DNA of 64,000 bases from Kribbella amoyensis (GTDB lineage Bacteria > Actinomycetota > Actinomycetes > Propionibacteriales > Kribbellaceae). The notes beneath the pieces were generated by a model. That model saw only the letters and a list, made by a program, of their open reading frames with translations. It had not been told where the DNA came from and made no database searches. The DNA lies in NCBI RefSeq assembly GCF_007828865.1, contig NZ_VIVK01000001.1, positions 3,782,001-3,846,000 of the forward strand. Reading direction: 5' to 3'. Positions 53,893 to 62,809 of the stretch are shown piece after piece (positions within the stretch are counted from its first letter, which is position 1; every line of letters starts with the position of its first letter). The translations under genes and the position numbers were made by a program.

Positions 53893-54777
53893 TCAGGCGC
53901 GGTCGATCGACCGGAAGATGTCGTCGAGCCGGGTCGGCCCGGCTTCGAGCTCGGCCAGCGGGACGGCGGCGCTGTGTGCCCAGTTGAGCAACGTCCGGAG
54001 GTCCGGCTCGAGCTCGAAGGTCTCGATGCGGTAGGCGCCGTGCTCGGTCCGGCCGGCCCGCAACGGGGGAGCGGGTGCGTCGTCGGGGAGCCGGAAGGTG
54101 ATGACCGCCGGGAGCGTACTGGTCAGCTCGCGGACCGTTCCCTCGCGGTGGAACCTGCCCTTGTGCATCAGGCCGATCCGGTCGGCGCGCTGCTGCGCCT
54201 CTTCGAGATAGTGCGTGGTGAGGACGACGGTCGAGCCGTCGTCACGGAGCCGGTCGACCGCTTCCCAGAGGTCGTCGCGGGACTGGATGTCCAGCCCGGT
54301 GGTCGGTTCGTCGAGGAAGATCAGCTCCGGGCCGCCGTACACCGCGGTGGCGAAGTCCAGCCGGCGCTTCTCACCGCCCGACAACTGGGAGACCCGGGTC
54401 GTTGCCTTGTGCCTCAGTTCGACCAGGGTCAGGACCCGGTCGACGTCGTCGGTCCGCCGGGAGAGCCGGCCGATCAAGTGCACCGTCTCGCGCACGGTCA
54501 GGTCGGGGGAGAACCCGCTCTCCTGCAGCATGATCCCCATCCGGGGCCGGGTCTGCAGCCGGTTCCGCGGGGTGCGGCCGAAGACCTCGACCGAGCCCGA
54601 GGCCGCCGTGCGATGTCCTTCGATCACCTCCAGCGTGGAGGTCTTGCCGGCGCCGTTGGTCCCGAGCAGGGCGTACAGCTCGCCCTTGCGGACCTGGAAC
54701 GAGAGGTCGCGGACGGCCTGGAACTCGCCGTAGGTGACGTTGAGTCCTTCGACTTCGATGACTGCTGTGGAGGGCAT
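53893..54777 (-). CDS. ABC transporter ATP-binding protein (DrrA-like)
   Basis: 294 residues. Walker A GTNGAGKT is at 39-46, the signature LSGGEKRRLD in the middle, Walker B LIFLDEPTTGLD after it and the H-loop TTHYLEEA. The C-terminal extension of about 70 residues is typical of DrrA-type exporters. With the permease it forms an ABC-2 efflux system. A GTGAC-N5-GTCAC palindrome lies 81 bp before its start. Confidence 0.92.
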   Translation of the reverse strand: MPSTAVIEVEGLNVTYGEFQAVRDLSFQVRKGELYALLGTNGAGKTSTLEVIEGHRTAASGSVEVFGRTPRNRLQTRPRMGIMLQESGFSPDLTVRETVHLIGRLSRRTDDVDRVLTLVELRHKATTRVSQLSGGEKRRLDFATAVYGGPELIFLDEPTTGLDIQSRDDLWEAVDRLRDDGSTVVLTTHYLEEAQQRADRIGLMHKGRFHREGTVRELTSTLPAVITFRLPDDAPAPPLRAGRTEHGAYRIETFELEPDLRTLLNWAHSAAVPLAELEAGPTRLDDIFRSIDRA

Positions 54778-54857
54778 GTCTCCATCTCAGCCGAAGTGCC
54801 CTTGTGACCACAGTGCCGCTGCGTCACCGCCGTTTGTGACTCCGGTCGGGCCACCAC

Positions 54858-54874
54858 TGTGACACCACGTCACA
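54858..54874. promoter_or_regulatory. palindrome upstream of the ABC-2 operon (GTGAC-N5-GTCAC)
   Basis: TGTGACACCACGTCACA has perfect six-base arms and a five-base spacer. It shares the GTGAC-N5-GTCAC core with the site at 56652-56666 before the kinase/regulator operon. Additional GTGAC/GTCAC half sites occur at 54804-54808, 54823-54827 and 54836-54840. The encoded response regulator is the likely binder. Confidence 0.65.
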
Positions 54875-54897
54875 CGTCTGCTGACCGGGCAGGGGAA

Positions 54898-55500
54898 CTA
54901 CAGCCAGTCGTGCTCGCGGGCGTAGCGGGCCGCCTCGTGCCGGTTCTTGGCCTGCGTCTTGCGCAGCGCGTTCGAGAGGTAGTTCCGAACGGTGCCTTCG
55001 GCAAGGAACAGCCGGGTCGCGATATCGGCCACCGAGTACCCCTCGGCGGTCAGCCGGAGTGCGTCGAGCTCGCGGTCGGTCAGCGGGTTGTCGTCGACCA
55101 CGGCGCGCGCCGACACCTCGGGGTCGATCCAGCGCCGGCCGTCGTGCAGGATGCCGATCACCGAGGCGATGTGGGCCGGTTCCGCAGACTTGCTGACGAA
55201 CCCCTGGATCCCGAGCTTGAGAGCCCGCCGGAGTACCCCTGGCTTGGCGTGCCGGGTCAGCATCAGGATCACCTGGTCCGGCCGGGTCCGCCGGATCTCG
55301 GCCACGGCGTCCAGCCCGTCGGTTCCCGGCATCTCCAGGTCGATCACGAGCACATCGGGATCGTGCCGTGCCGTCGCGGTCACCGCCTCCGCGCCGTCGG
55401 CGGCCTCGGCGACCACCTCGATCCCGGCCTCCATCGGCAACAGCTTCGCCAGGGCCTTGCGCAACAGGGCCTCGTCGTCCGCCAGCACGATCCTGATCAT
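54898..55500 (-). CDS. NarL/LuxR-type response regulator
   Basis: 200 residues from ATG 55500, overlapping the kinase stop (ATGA). The receiver domain has the acidic pair D8-D9 and the phosphoacceptor D54 in VIDLEMPG, with a conserved Lys in VSKSAEPA. The LuxR helix-turn-helix is at the C-terminus (LTDRELDALRLTAEGYSVADIA, LAEGTVRNYLSNA). This is the DesR-like layout. It is the partner of the upstream kinase and probably controls the ABC-2 operon. Confidence 0.93.
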   Translation of the reverse strand: MIRIVLADDEALLRKALAKLLPMEAGIEVVAEAADGAEAVTATARHDPDVLVIDLEMPGTDGLDAVAEIRRTRPDQVILMLTRHAKPGVLRRALKLGIQGFVSKSAEPAHIASVIGILHDGRRWIDPEVSARAVVDDNPLTDRELDALRLTAEGYSVADIATRLFLAEGTVRNYLSNALRKTQAKNRHEAARYAREHDWL

Positions 55501-56612
55501 CGCGAGCCACCACCGTCCGCGGCCGGCGTTCCGAACGTCACGGCCGTCCGGAACTCCTCGCCCTGCTGGTCCGCGACGAGCCGACCGCCGCTGTCCAGGA
55601 CGCGTTCCCGCAACGCGGCCAGGCCCCGCAGCTCGGGGCTGCGATCCAGCTCGGCACCGTCGTTGGTGATCACCAGCCCGGCCGCTCCCAGCTCGATCCG
55701 GACGGTACTGGCGCGTGCGTGCCGCAGGATGTTGGTGGTGGACTCGCGGAGCACCTGGCTCAACGAGTCGCTCCAGCCCGGATCGGGCTCGCCGTCCCGC
55801 TCGATCACGACCTTGGCACCGGCCGCTTCGAGCAGGTTCTTCGCGTTCTCCAACTCGGCCTGGAGATTGAGCTGGCGCTGACCGTACGCGAGCGCCTTGG
55901 TCTGGGCGATCGTGTCGACGACCAACGCGTGGATCTCCCGCAGCTCCTGCTCGGCCTGATCGGCGTCGGTGCGGAGGATCTTCTGGGCCAGCGCGACCTT
56001 CAGCTTGACCACGTGCAGGGTATGCCCCTGGACGTCGTGCAGGTCGCCGGCGAACCGGACCCGCTCGCGCATCACCGCCAGCTCGGCCTCCCGCTCCCGC
56101 GACTCCTCCAGCTCCCGGACCACGTCGTAGAAGGAGTGGTTGGGAAACATCAGCCCGGTCACGATGGCGGTGATCGCCGCGGGCACGACGACGTACCCGA
56201 TCAGGTCGCCGCGGAACCCGTCCGGCGCGATCCAGAGTTTCGCCGACCCCAGCACCGCGATGAGGACCACGAGCCCGACCGCCGCGGCCCGGCGGTACCG
56301 GCCGAGCTCCGGAACGACGAGCGGGCCGACGATGAGCAGCCCGATGAACGCGCCGCCGCTGTGGATCACCGTCGCCCCGGCCAGCCAGACCGCGCCGGCG
56401 ACGACCAGGCACGGCACGGCGACGGTCATCACCCGGCCGGAGGTCCACCGGACGAAGGCCAGCACCCCCGCGGCGACCCCGGCCCCGAGCACCACCGCGT
56501 GCCACCAGGTCCGGGAGTCGATCGCGACGTGCAGCACCCCGGCCGCGGCGACCACCGGCAGCAGCATGGACAGGTTCAGCCGCCGCAGCTTCGCCTTCGA
56601 TCCGTTCGTCAT
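55497..56612 (-). CDS. DesK-like sensor histidine kinase
   Basis: 371 residues from ATG 56612 (ATG 56621 possible). Five to six transmembrane helices fill residues about 12-150. A short coiled-coil linker (ELEESREREAELAVMRERVRFAG) leads to the HisKA_3 phosphorylation site H192 in DLHDVQGH, and the degenerate ATPase domain ends the protein (HARASTVRIEL, GLAALRERV). Kinases of this topology sense membrane state or membrane-active compounds. The response regulator is encoded immediately downstream. Confidence 0.92.
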   Translation of the reverse strand: MTNGSKAKLRRLNLSMLLPVVAAAGVLHVAIDSRTWWHAVVLGAGVAAGVLAFVRWTSGRVMTVAVPCLVVAGAVWLAGATVIHSGGAFIGLLIVGPLVVPELGRYRRAAAVGLVVLIAVLGSAKLWIAPDGFRGDLIGYVVVPAAITAIVTGLMFPNHSFYDVVRELEESREREAELAVMRERVRFAGDLHDVQGHTLHVVKLKVALAQKILRTDADQAEQELREIHALVVDTIAQTKALAYGQRQLNLQAELENAKNLLEAAGAKVVIERDGEPDPGWSDSLSQVLRESTTNILRHARASTVRIELGAAGLVITNDGAELDRSPELRGLAALRERVLDSGGRLVADQQGEEFRTAVTFGTPAADGGGSR

Positions 56613-56651
56613 CGTTCGCAAGAGTATGTCGCCGTTCCACGCGTCGGCCTA

Positions 56652-56666
56652 GTGACGTGGCGTCAC
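56652..56666. promoter_or_regulatory. palindrome upstream of the kinase/regulator operon (GTGAC-N5-GTCAC)
   Basis: GTGACGTGGCGTCAC is a perfect inverted repeat about 40 bp before the kinase start. Its core equals that of the site before the ABC-2 operon, which suggests autoregulation by the response regulator. Confidence 0.65.
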
Positions 56667-56705
56667 ATTCCGGCCGGGCCAGTCCGGGAGTCAGTGCCGC
56701 TCGGA

Positions 56706-56726
56706 TTTCCTTCTGGTTGAAGTTAA
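56706..56726. promoter_or_regulatory. operator-like repeat A upstream of the sulfatase operon
   Basis: TTTCCTTC-N5-GAAGTTAA is an imperfect version of the repeat at 56763-56783, with the same 8-5-8 geometry and two mismatched positions in the left arm. It lies 57 bp upstream of that copy. Confidence 0.5.
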
Positions 56727-56762
56727 TGGGCGCCGAGCTGTTGACAGGGCTCGCGCGGCTAA

Positions 56763-56783
56763 TTAACTTCAGCTGGAAGTTAA
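56763..56783. promoter_or_regulatory. operator repeat B upstream of the sulfatase operon
   Basis: TTAACTTC-N5-GAAGTTAA is a perfect inverted repeat that ends 25 bp before the sulfatase start. The AT-rich symmetry suits a repressor dimer; the ROK protein encoded in the operon is the natural candidate. Confidence 0.65.
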
Positions 56784-56808
56784 GCCTTCGAGCAGCGAGG
56801 TGGACCGC

Positions 56809-58332
56809 GTGGCCGATCGTCCGAACGTACTGGTCGTGATGGCCGACGAGCAGAGCTGGAACACGATGGGCTGGACCGGGAACCCGGCCGCGCGGACGCC
56901 GAACCTGGACGCGCTGGCGGGGGAGTCCACCGTCTTCGACGCCTGCTACACGCCGTTCCCGTTGTGCTGTCCGGCGCGCACGAGTCTGTGGACCGGGCTG
57001 ATGCCGCGGCACCACGGGGTACTGGGGAACTGGCGGCCGATCGAGCCGCGGTTGCAGTCGGCCGGGGTCGCGCAGGCGTTCGCCGCGGCCGGTTATCACA
57101 CGCACTACAACGGCAAATGGCACGTTCCGGGGACGACGCCCGACCGGATGGGCTGGGCCGACACGAGTGCGATCCCCGCCGTACTCCGGGGGCAGGACCG
57201 TGGTCGGTACATCGAGGACTACCGCGCCTGGGCCGGCGAGCGTGGGTACACGTTCGACCCCGACCACATCGAGAACCTGACCACGAGCGACCTCGCCGCG
57301 TTGCGCGAGCGACCGTACGCCACTTCGAGCGTTCCGCTGGACTCGTTCCTGGAGACGTGGCAGTGCGACACGTTCCTCGCCGGACTCGAGCGGCGACCGG
57401 CGGACCGGCCCTGGCTCGCCGTCTGTTCCATGAACGCACCGCACTTCCCGATGCTCGTTCCCAGCCCGTACGACCGGCTCATCGATCGTGACCAGGTCCG
57501 ACTGCCGGAGAGCTGGTCCACCGGGACCGCGACCAAGCCGCGCGAGGTCCGGGAGTCGCACTTCGCCCGCGACTTCGAGGCGCTCGACGAGCAGGGGTGG
57601 ATCGAGGTCACCAGCCACTATCTCGGGTTGTGCGCGCTCGTCGACGCGCAGTTCGGGCGGATCCGCCAGTACCTCGAGGACACCGGCGAGTGGGATCGGA
57701 CCGTGGTCGTGTTCACCTCGGACCACGGCGACATGATGGGCGCGCATCGCCTGATGGAGAAGGGCCACTGGCTGCACTACGAGGAAGACCTGCGGGTCCC
57801 TCTGATCGTGCGGCACCCCGACGGTTCACAGAGCCGGAACGCCAACTTCGTCTCCCTGGTCGACGTCGCGCCGACGCTGAGCGAACTGGCCGGTGTCCGG
57901 TGGGACGAACCGCGGGACGGCCTGTCGTTCGCGAGCATGCTCGGCAACGACGCGGCCGCCCCGATCCGCGAGTACGTCACCGCCGAGACGATGCTCCACG
58001 ACGGCCGCCCCGGTGGGAACGGGGATCCGTTCCACGCGGCCGACTGGCAGTACCCGCGGGACAGCCTGAACCTGTCCGTCCGGACCGCCGGGCACCGGTA
58101 CGTCTTCCGGTCGCACGACGAGGCCGAGTTGTACGACCTGGCTGCCGACCCCTGGGAGCAGCGCAACATCGCGGCCACGGCCGAGGGAGCGTCGACGGCA
58201 GCGTTGCTGGCCGGGCTCCTGGCGGACGAGGTGGCCGACGTACTGCCCGACGCCGCGGCGCTGGTCCGCAAGGGCGTCACCCCGACGGACGGATCCGCCG
58301 TCCCCGCATCGAAAGCGAAGGGCACCTCATGA
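56809..58332 (+). CDS. sulfatase family protein (formylglycine-type)
   Basis: 507 residues from GTG 56809, with GAGG eight bases upstream; GTG 56800 is an alternative. The metal-binding start VMADEQSW and the formylglycine motif CCPAR (C53-x-P-x-R57, preceding TSLWTG) are present. HYNGKWH, FTSDHGDMMGAH and the C-terminal ELYDLAADPWEQRNIA complete the family pattern. There is no signal peptide, so it hydrolyses sulfate esters in the cytosol. It heads a sugar-catabolic operon and may desulfate an imported sulfated sugar. Confidence 0.92.
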   Translation: MADRPNVLVVMADEQSWNTMGWTGNPAARTPNLDALAGESTVFDACYTPFPLCCPARTSLWTGLMPRHHGVLGNWRPIEPRLQSAGVAQAFAAAGYHTHYNGKWHVPGTTPDRMGWADTSAIPAVLRGQDRGRYIEDYRAWAGERGYTFDPDHIENLTTSDLAALRERPYATSSVPLDSFLETWQCDTFLAGLERRPADRPWLAVCSMNAPHFPMLVPSPYDRLIDRDQVRLPESWSTGTATKPREVRESHFARDFEALDEQGWIEVTSHYLGLCALVDAQFGRIRQYLEDTGEWDRTVVVFTSDHGDMMGAHRLMEKGHWLHYEEDLRVPLIVRHPDGSQSRNANFVSLVDVAPTLSELAGVRWDEPRDGLSFASMLGNDAAAPIREYVTAETMLHDGRPGGNGDPFHAADWQYPRDSLNLSVRTAGHRYVFRSHDEAELYDLAADPWEQRNIAATAEGASTAALLAGLLADEVADVLPDAAALVRKGVTPTDGSAVPASKAKGTS

Positions 58333-59654
58333 CGTCGATCAACGGCACCCAGTTCTCCCGGCGATCGCTGCTGCGGTTCGGGGCCGCGGCGGCCGGAGTC
58401 GCCGCCGTCTCCTCCTGCGCCCGCGGACTCGGCGGCGGGGACAAGTCGTCCTCCGGCGGCTCGGACGCGGCGCTGGACATGATGTTCTGGGGCGAAGGCG
58501 ACCAGAACAAGAAGCTGATCGCTGCCCTCGACCTGTACCAGCAGAGCGAGGGCGCGGCGAAGGTCAACCCGCAGTACTCCGGCTTCTCCGGGTACTACGA
58601 CAAGCTCGCGACCCGCGTTGCCGGGGGCAACCCTCCGGACGTGTTCCAGATCCACCTGCCGTACCTGATGGAGTACATCAAGCGTGGTGCGGTGGCGCCG
58701 CTGGACGAGTACAAGGACGACCTCGGCCTGGACTCGATGCCGGACTACGTGGCCACCACGACGAAGGCCGACGGCAAGTACTACTTCGCGTTGCTCGGTG
58801 CCGCGACGCAGCCGGCCATCATCGTCAACACCACCAAGCTCAAGGGTCTCGGTCTGGTCGCGCCGAGTACGGACTGGAACCTCGACCGGTACAAGGCGAC
58901 GATGGCCGAGGTCTGGGACAAGAGCGGGCGCAAGCTGGCAGGCACGGCGGACCTCGGTGGTAACGCGATCGCGTTCGAGTCCTTCCTGCGCGGCCGGGGC
59001 AAGGCGTTGTTCGCCGACGGGAGCTCGCTCGGGTTCGGCGAGGACGACCTGGCCGCGTGGGTGCAGCTCTGGCAGGACCTGCGCGGTAGCGGCGCCGCGG
59101 TCCCGATGGCGCTGACGGCCGCGTCGACCGGGTTCCAGAACGACCCGGTGACGGTCGGCAAGGCGGCGTACACCGGGACGGCCACCTCGCGGGGCCTGCC
59201 GTCGATGCAGAGCCTGACCAAGGACACGTTGAGCCTGGGCACGTTCCCGTCCGGCGGACCTGGCTCCGAGCCCGGGACGAACATCATCCCGGCCGGCTGG
59301 TTCGCGATCTCGCCGAAGTCCAAGAACATCGAGGGCGCGGTGTCGATGCTGAAGTACCTGACCAGCCAGCCGGACGCGGCGAACGCGATGGGGCTGGCGC
59401 GCGGCGTCCCGATCCCGGCGGACATCCGGACCAAGGTGGCGTCGTCGGCGACCGGGCTGAACAAGCTGGTGCTGGACAACTACGCGCTGGTCGCGTCGAA
59501 GGGCCCGGCCGCCCTGCAGATGTACCCGCCCGGCGCCAGCAAGCTGCTGCAGACCTCGCTCCCGAACGTGAACGAGGTGGTCGGGTTCGGCAGGAGCACG
59601 GTGCCGCAGGCGGTGACCAAGTTCTTCTCGGACGCGAAGGCCGCCCTCAAGTGA
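58329..59654 (+). CDS. extracellular solute-binding protein, Tat lipoprotein (family 1)
   Basis: 441 residues, start overlapping the sulfatase stop (ATGA). The twin-arginine signal (SRRSLLRFG) and lipobox AVSSC with C30 show export by Tat and lipid anchoring. The mature protein has the carbohydrate-binding family-1 layout (MFWGEGDQNKKL, RVAGGNPPDVFQIHLPYL, GWFAISPKSKN). It binds the sugar for the two permeases downstream. Confidence 0.93.
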   Translation: MTSINGTQFSRRSLLRFGAAAAGVAAVSSCARGLGGGDKSSSGGSDAALDMMFWGEGDQNKKLIAALDLYQQSEGAAKVNPQYSGFSGYYDKLATRVAGGNPPDVFQIHLPYLMEYIKRGAVAPLDEYKDDLGLDSMPDYVATTTKADGKYYFALLGAATQPAIIVNTTKLKGLGLVAPSTDWNLDRYKATMAEVWDKSGRKLAGTADLGGNAIAFESFLRGRGKALFADGSSLGFGEDDLAAWVQLWQDLRGSGAAVPMALTAASTGFQNDPVTVGKAAYTGTATSRGLPSMQSLTKDTLSLGTFPSGGPGSEPGTNIIPAGWFAISPKSKNIEGAVSMLKYLTSQPDAANAMGLARGVPIPADIRTKVASSATGLNKLVLDNYALVASKGPAALQMYPPGASKLLQTSLPNVNEVVGFGRSTVPQAVTKFFSDAKAALK

Positions 59655-60856
59655 GATCGGTCCAGCCGTTCGACGTCCGGCAGCAGAACTACTCCGCGAT
59701 CCTGCGGACGGTGATGCGGCACGGACCGATCGCACGGTCGGAGCTGTCGGGGCGGACCGGGATGGCGACCGGGACGATGACGAAGCTGACGAGTCTGCTG
59801 TCCGAGGCGGGCCTGCTGCGGGAGCTGCCGGCCGAGTCGGGGCACGGGGCGCTGGGACGTCCGCGGACCCCGATGGTGGTGGACGAGCGGACCCACCGCG
59901 TGGTCGGGGTGCACTTCGGTCTCCGGCGGACGACGGTGTGCCTGCTGGATCTGCGCGGGACCCTGCTGGCCGAGGTACGGCTGCCGCATCGGGGCCGGCG
60001 CGGGTTCGAACTCCTGGTGGCGCAGGCCGTCGAGGGGATCCAGGAGCTGATCGGCCGGAACCCGGGCTCGGTCCTCGGCGTCGGCGCGAGCACCGGTGGC
60101 TGGGTCGACCGGGAGGCCGGGGTGGTCCGGGATCACCGGGTGCTGCGGTGGCGGAACGTGCCGCTGCGCGAGGTCCTCGCGGACGGCCTGGGGTTGCCGA
60201 CAGAGGTCGACTCGAGCTTCCGGTCGCTGACGATGGCCGAGCGCTGGTTCGGCGGCGCCCAGGGCGTGGACGACCTGATCGGGCTGTTCGTCGGGAACGT
60301 CGTGGGTGCCGGCTTCGTCCTCGGCGGCCGCGTCTTCCCGGGGTACAGCGCCGCGGCCGGGACAGTGGATCACCTCTCCGTCGGGGTGGCCGCCGAGGAG
60401 CCTTGCTCGTGCGGACGGCGGGACTGTCTGCACGGGGCGGCCAGCGACCTGGCGGTCCTCGCGCATGCCCGACGGTCCGACCTGATCGGTCCCCGCGGGA
60501 CCCTGGAACATCTCGTCCAGCTCGCGCGGGACGGGGACGTCGCCGCCGATGGGTTGCTGGTGGCGCGGGCCGAGTTGGTCGGTGTGGCCGCCGGGACGTT
60601 GATCGACATGCTCGATCCCGAGGTGGTCGTCGTCAGCGGGGGTGTGGTCGACGCACCGGAGTACCTGAAGTCGGTCCAGCGGGGCGCTCGCGCGTACCTG
60701 CGGGACAAGCGACGGGTCGACGTGGACTCGGTGGTCCGGCTGAGCGCCTTCGGTACCGATGGCGTGGCCGTGTCCGCCGCGAGTGTGGTCCTGGACCGGA
60801 TCTACGCGGCGCCGGCCGAGTTCGTGCCCGGGCTGCTCGAACTGCGGTACGGGTGA
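59651..60856 (+). CDS. ROK family transcriptional regulator
   Basis: 401 residues from GTG 59651, overlapping the binding-protein stop. The N-terminal winged helix (HGPIARSELSGRTGMATGTMTKLTSLL) precedes a ROK sugar-kinase-like domain. The zinc signature CSCGRRDCLHG is near residue 252, with Asp instead of the usual Gly before the last Cys. No clear phosphate-binding DxGxT start is seen, as in regulatory ROK proteins. It probably represses this operon until the sugar or a derivative binds. Confidence 0.9.
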   Translation: MRSVQPFDVRQQNYSAILRTVMRHGPIARSELSGRTGMATGTMTKLTSLLSEAGLLRELPAESGHGALGRPRTPMVVDERTHRVVGVHFGLRRTTVCLLDLRGTLLAEVRLPHRGRRGFELLVAQAVEGIQELIGRNPGSVLGVGASTGGWVDREAGVVRDHRVLRWRNVPLREVLADGLGLPTEVDSSFRSLTMAERWFGGAQGVDDLIGLFVGNVVGAGFVLGGRVFPGYSAAAGTVDHLSVGVAAEEPCSCGRRDCLHGAASDLAVLAHARRSDLIGPRGTLEHLVQLARDGDVAADGLLVARAELVGVAAGTLIDMLDPEVVVVSGGVVDAPEYLKSVQRGARAYLRDKRRVDVDSVVRLSAFGTDGVAVSAASVVLDRIYAAPAEFVPGLLELRYG

Positions 60857-61947
60857 TGAGGATGGACGTCGAGTCCGCGGTGGTGTGGTCGCATCGAGCG
60901 TCGCGCCGGAGTACCTGGACGATGGTCGAGGTGGTTGCCGACGGCATCCGGGGCGTCGGCGAACTGTCCGACGGCGCGCCGGTGGATGCGTTGGTCGCGG
61001 CGGCGCGGTCGGTGGGTTTCTTGATCACGGGCCTGCCGGTGGAGAAGGCGCGGGTCGCGATGCAGGACGAGCTGGTGCGGCGGCGCCTTGCCGGTGACGG
61101 GTTCCTGTGGTCGACCGTGCTCGGTGGGTACGAGGCCGCGTTCGCCGACCTGGTCGCCCGGATCGAGGGGCGGGCCTTGTCCGAGTCCCTGGGGCTGGGT
61201 GCACCTCGGCCGGTGCGGCTGTACGCCAATCTCAACCGGCGGTTCGGTGCGGACGGGCCGGCCGCGATCGTCGCCGAGGCGTTGTGCGCGATAGGCAACG
61301 GATTCACGGCTGTGAAGGTGGCGCCCTTCCTGGACGCCCACGCGGCTGGGCTGTCGGGTACGCGGTTGATCGCGTTCGCGCTCGACTTGGTGGCCAGGGT
61401 GCGATCGGCGATCCCAGCCGGCGTCCAGCTGATGGTGGATTGCCATCACCGGGTGCCCGCCGACCACCTCGCCGTGGTGACGCGGGAACTGGCCGGGCTG
61501 GCGCTGTACTGGGTCGAGGACCTGGTGGCTGACCGATCGGGGCTGGAATCGGCCGCCGAGGGCGGGCTCGCACTGGCCGCGGGGGAGCACGTGTGGGATC
61601 CCGTGGTCGCCGCGGCAGCGTGTGCCGGCGGAGCGCTGCGGTACTGGCTCGTCGATCCGAAGCATGCCGGTGGACCGGACGGCGTGGCCCGGATCGCCGA
61701 GGCCGTGGGGGAGACGCGGTTGACCTTCCACAACCCGAGTGGCCCGGTCGGTACCGCGCATGCCGCTCACCTGGCCGCCCTCGGTGGCGATGGCACGTGG
61801 CTCGAGTACGCCTGGGGCGAGGCGGACCGGCTCACCCTGATCGAACCCGCCGAGACGGTGCTCGACGGCACCCTGCGGCCGATCGGTCCGGGGATCGGGA
61901 TCGGCACGGCCATGACCCGACCGACGACGACGAAGGAAGCGCTGTGA
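60856..61947 (+). CDS. enolase-superfamily (mandelate racemase/muconate lactonising-like) sugar-acid dehydratase candidate
   Basis: 363 residues from ATG 60856, which overlaps the ROK stop (TGATG); ATG 60862 is an alternative. The barrel residues fit the superfamily: K154 in AVKVAPF, metal ligands D195 (VDCHH), E221 (WVEDL) and E244 (GEH), then DPKHAGG. Members dehydrate acid sugars or isomerise lactones. With an SMP-30 lactonase next door, a sugar to lactone to acid to 2-keto-3-deoxy acid route is likely; which sugar is unknown. Confidence 0.85.
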   Translation: MRMDVESAVVWSHRASRRSTWTMVEVVADGIRGVGELSDGAPVDALVAAARSVGFLITGLPVEKARVAMQDELVRRRLAGDGFLWSTVLGGYEAAFADLVARIEGRALSESLGLGAPRPVRLYANLNRRFGADGPAAIVAEALCAIGNGFTAVKVAPFLDAHAAGLSGTRLIAFALDLVARVRSAIPAGVQLMVDCHHRVPADHLAVVTRELAGLALYWVEDLVADRSGLESAAEGGLALAAGEHVWDPVVAAAACAGGALRYWLVDPKHAGGPDGVARIAEAVGETRLTFHNPSGPVGTAHAAHLAALGGDGTWLEYAWGEADRLTLIEPAETVLDGTLRPIGPGIGIGTAMTRPTTTKEAL

Positions 61948-62807
61948 CTTGGTTCGGACCCGTGTCGACGCTCGGCGAGTGCCCGCGCTGGGACGCCGCG
62001 ACCGGCACCCTCACCTGGGTCGACATCGACGGTGGCACCTTGCACCACGCGACGCTCCACGGCACCGACTGGAGGACGCGGACGACGCACCTCGGCGCAC
62101 CGCTCGCCGGAGCGCTCGCGGTCGACGACAAGACGTACGTGGTCGCACTCGGCACCGACCTGGTCGAGTGGTCCGAGGTGGACGGGTTCGGTGAGCGGAC
62201 CCGGTTGCTGGACTCGGACGCCGTCCGGCTGAACGAGGCGGTCACCGATCCCCGTGGACGCGTCTGGGTCGGGAGCATGGCGTACGACTGGACCGCGGGG
62301 GCCGGTGCCTACTTCGTCCGCGAGCCCGACGGACGCGTCCGTCAGGTGATCGACGGCGGGACCATTCCCAACGGGATGGGGTGGAGCCCGGACGGCACGG
62401 TCATGCACACGACCGAGACGCGACCTGGACGGATCACCGCGTGGACCGTGGGTCCGGACGGCGATCCGGTGGAGCCGCGGACGGTGGTCGAGGCCGACGG
62501 GTCGGACGGTGCACCCGACGGGCTCGCGGTCGATGTCGACGGCAACTTGTGGAGCGCGTTCGCGGGTGGTGGGCACGTCACCTGCTTCTCGCCGTCGGGA
62601 CGGGTCCTGCACCGGGTCGACGTCCCGGTGCCGTTGACGACGAGCTGTTGTTTCGCCGGGCCCGACCGGGACCGGCTGGTGGTGACCACCGGGACCAAGC
62701 GGCTGGACGCTCCCGCACTGCAGCGGTTCCCGGAGTCCGGGCGGGTGTGGGACGCCGGGCGGGTGGGGGCCGTCGGGGTCGAGTTGACACGAGTCGGAGA
62801 GGAGTGA
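61944..62807 (+). CDS. SMP-30/gluconolactonase family protein
   Basis: 287 residues from GTG 61944, overlapping the previous stop. It is a six-bladed propeller with metal-site residues E12 (LGECPRWD), Asn in IPNGMGWSPDG and Asp in DGAPDGLAVD. The enzyme hydrolyses sugar lactones to aldonic acids. It pairs with the dehydratase encoded immediately before it. Confidence 0.9.
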   Translation: MTWFGPVSTLGECPRWDAATGTLTWVDIDGGTLHHATLHGTDWRTRTTHLGAPLAGALAVDDKTYVVALGTDLVEWSEVDGFGERTRLLDSDAVRLNEAVTDPRGRVWVGSMAYDWTAGAGAYFVREPDGRVRQVIDGGTIPNGMGWSPDGTVMHTTETRPGRITAWTVGPDGDPVEPRTVVEADGSDGAPDGLAVDVDGNLWSAFAGGGHVTCFSPSGRVLHRVDVPVPLTTSCCFAGPDRDRLVVTTGTKRLDAPALQRFPESGRVWDAGRVGAVGVELTRVGEE

Positions 62808-62809
62808 TC

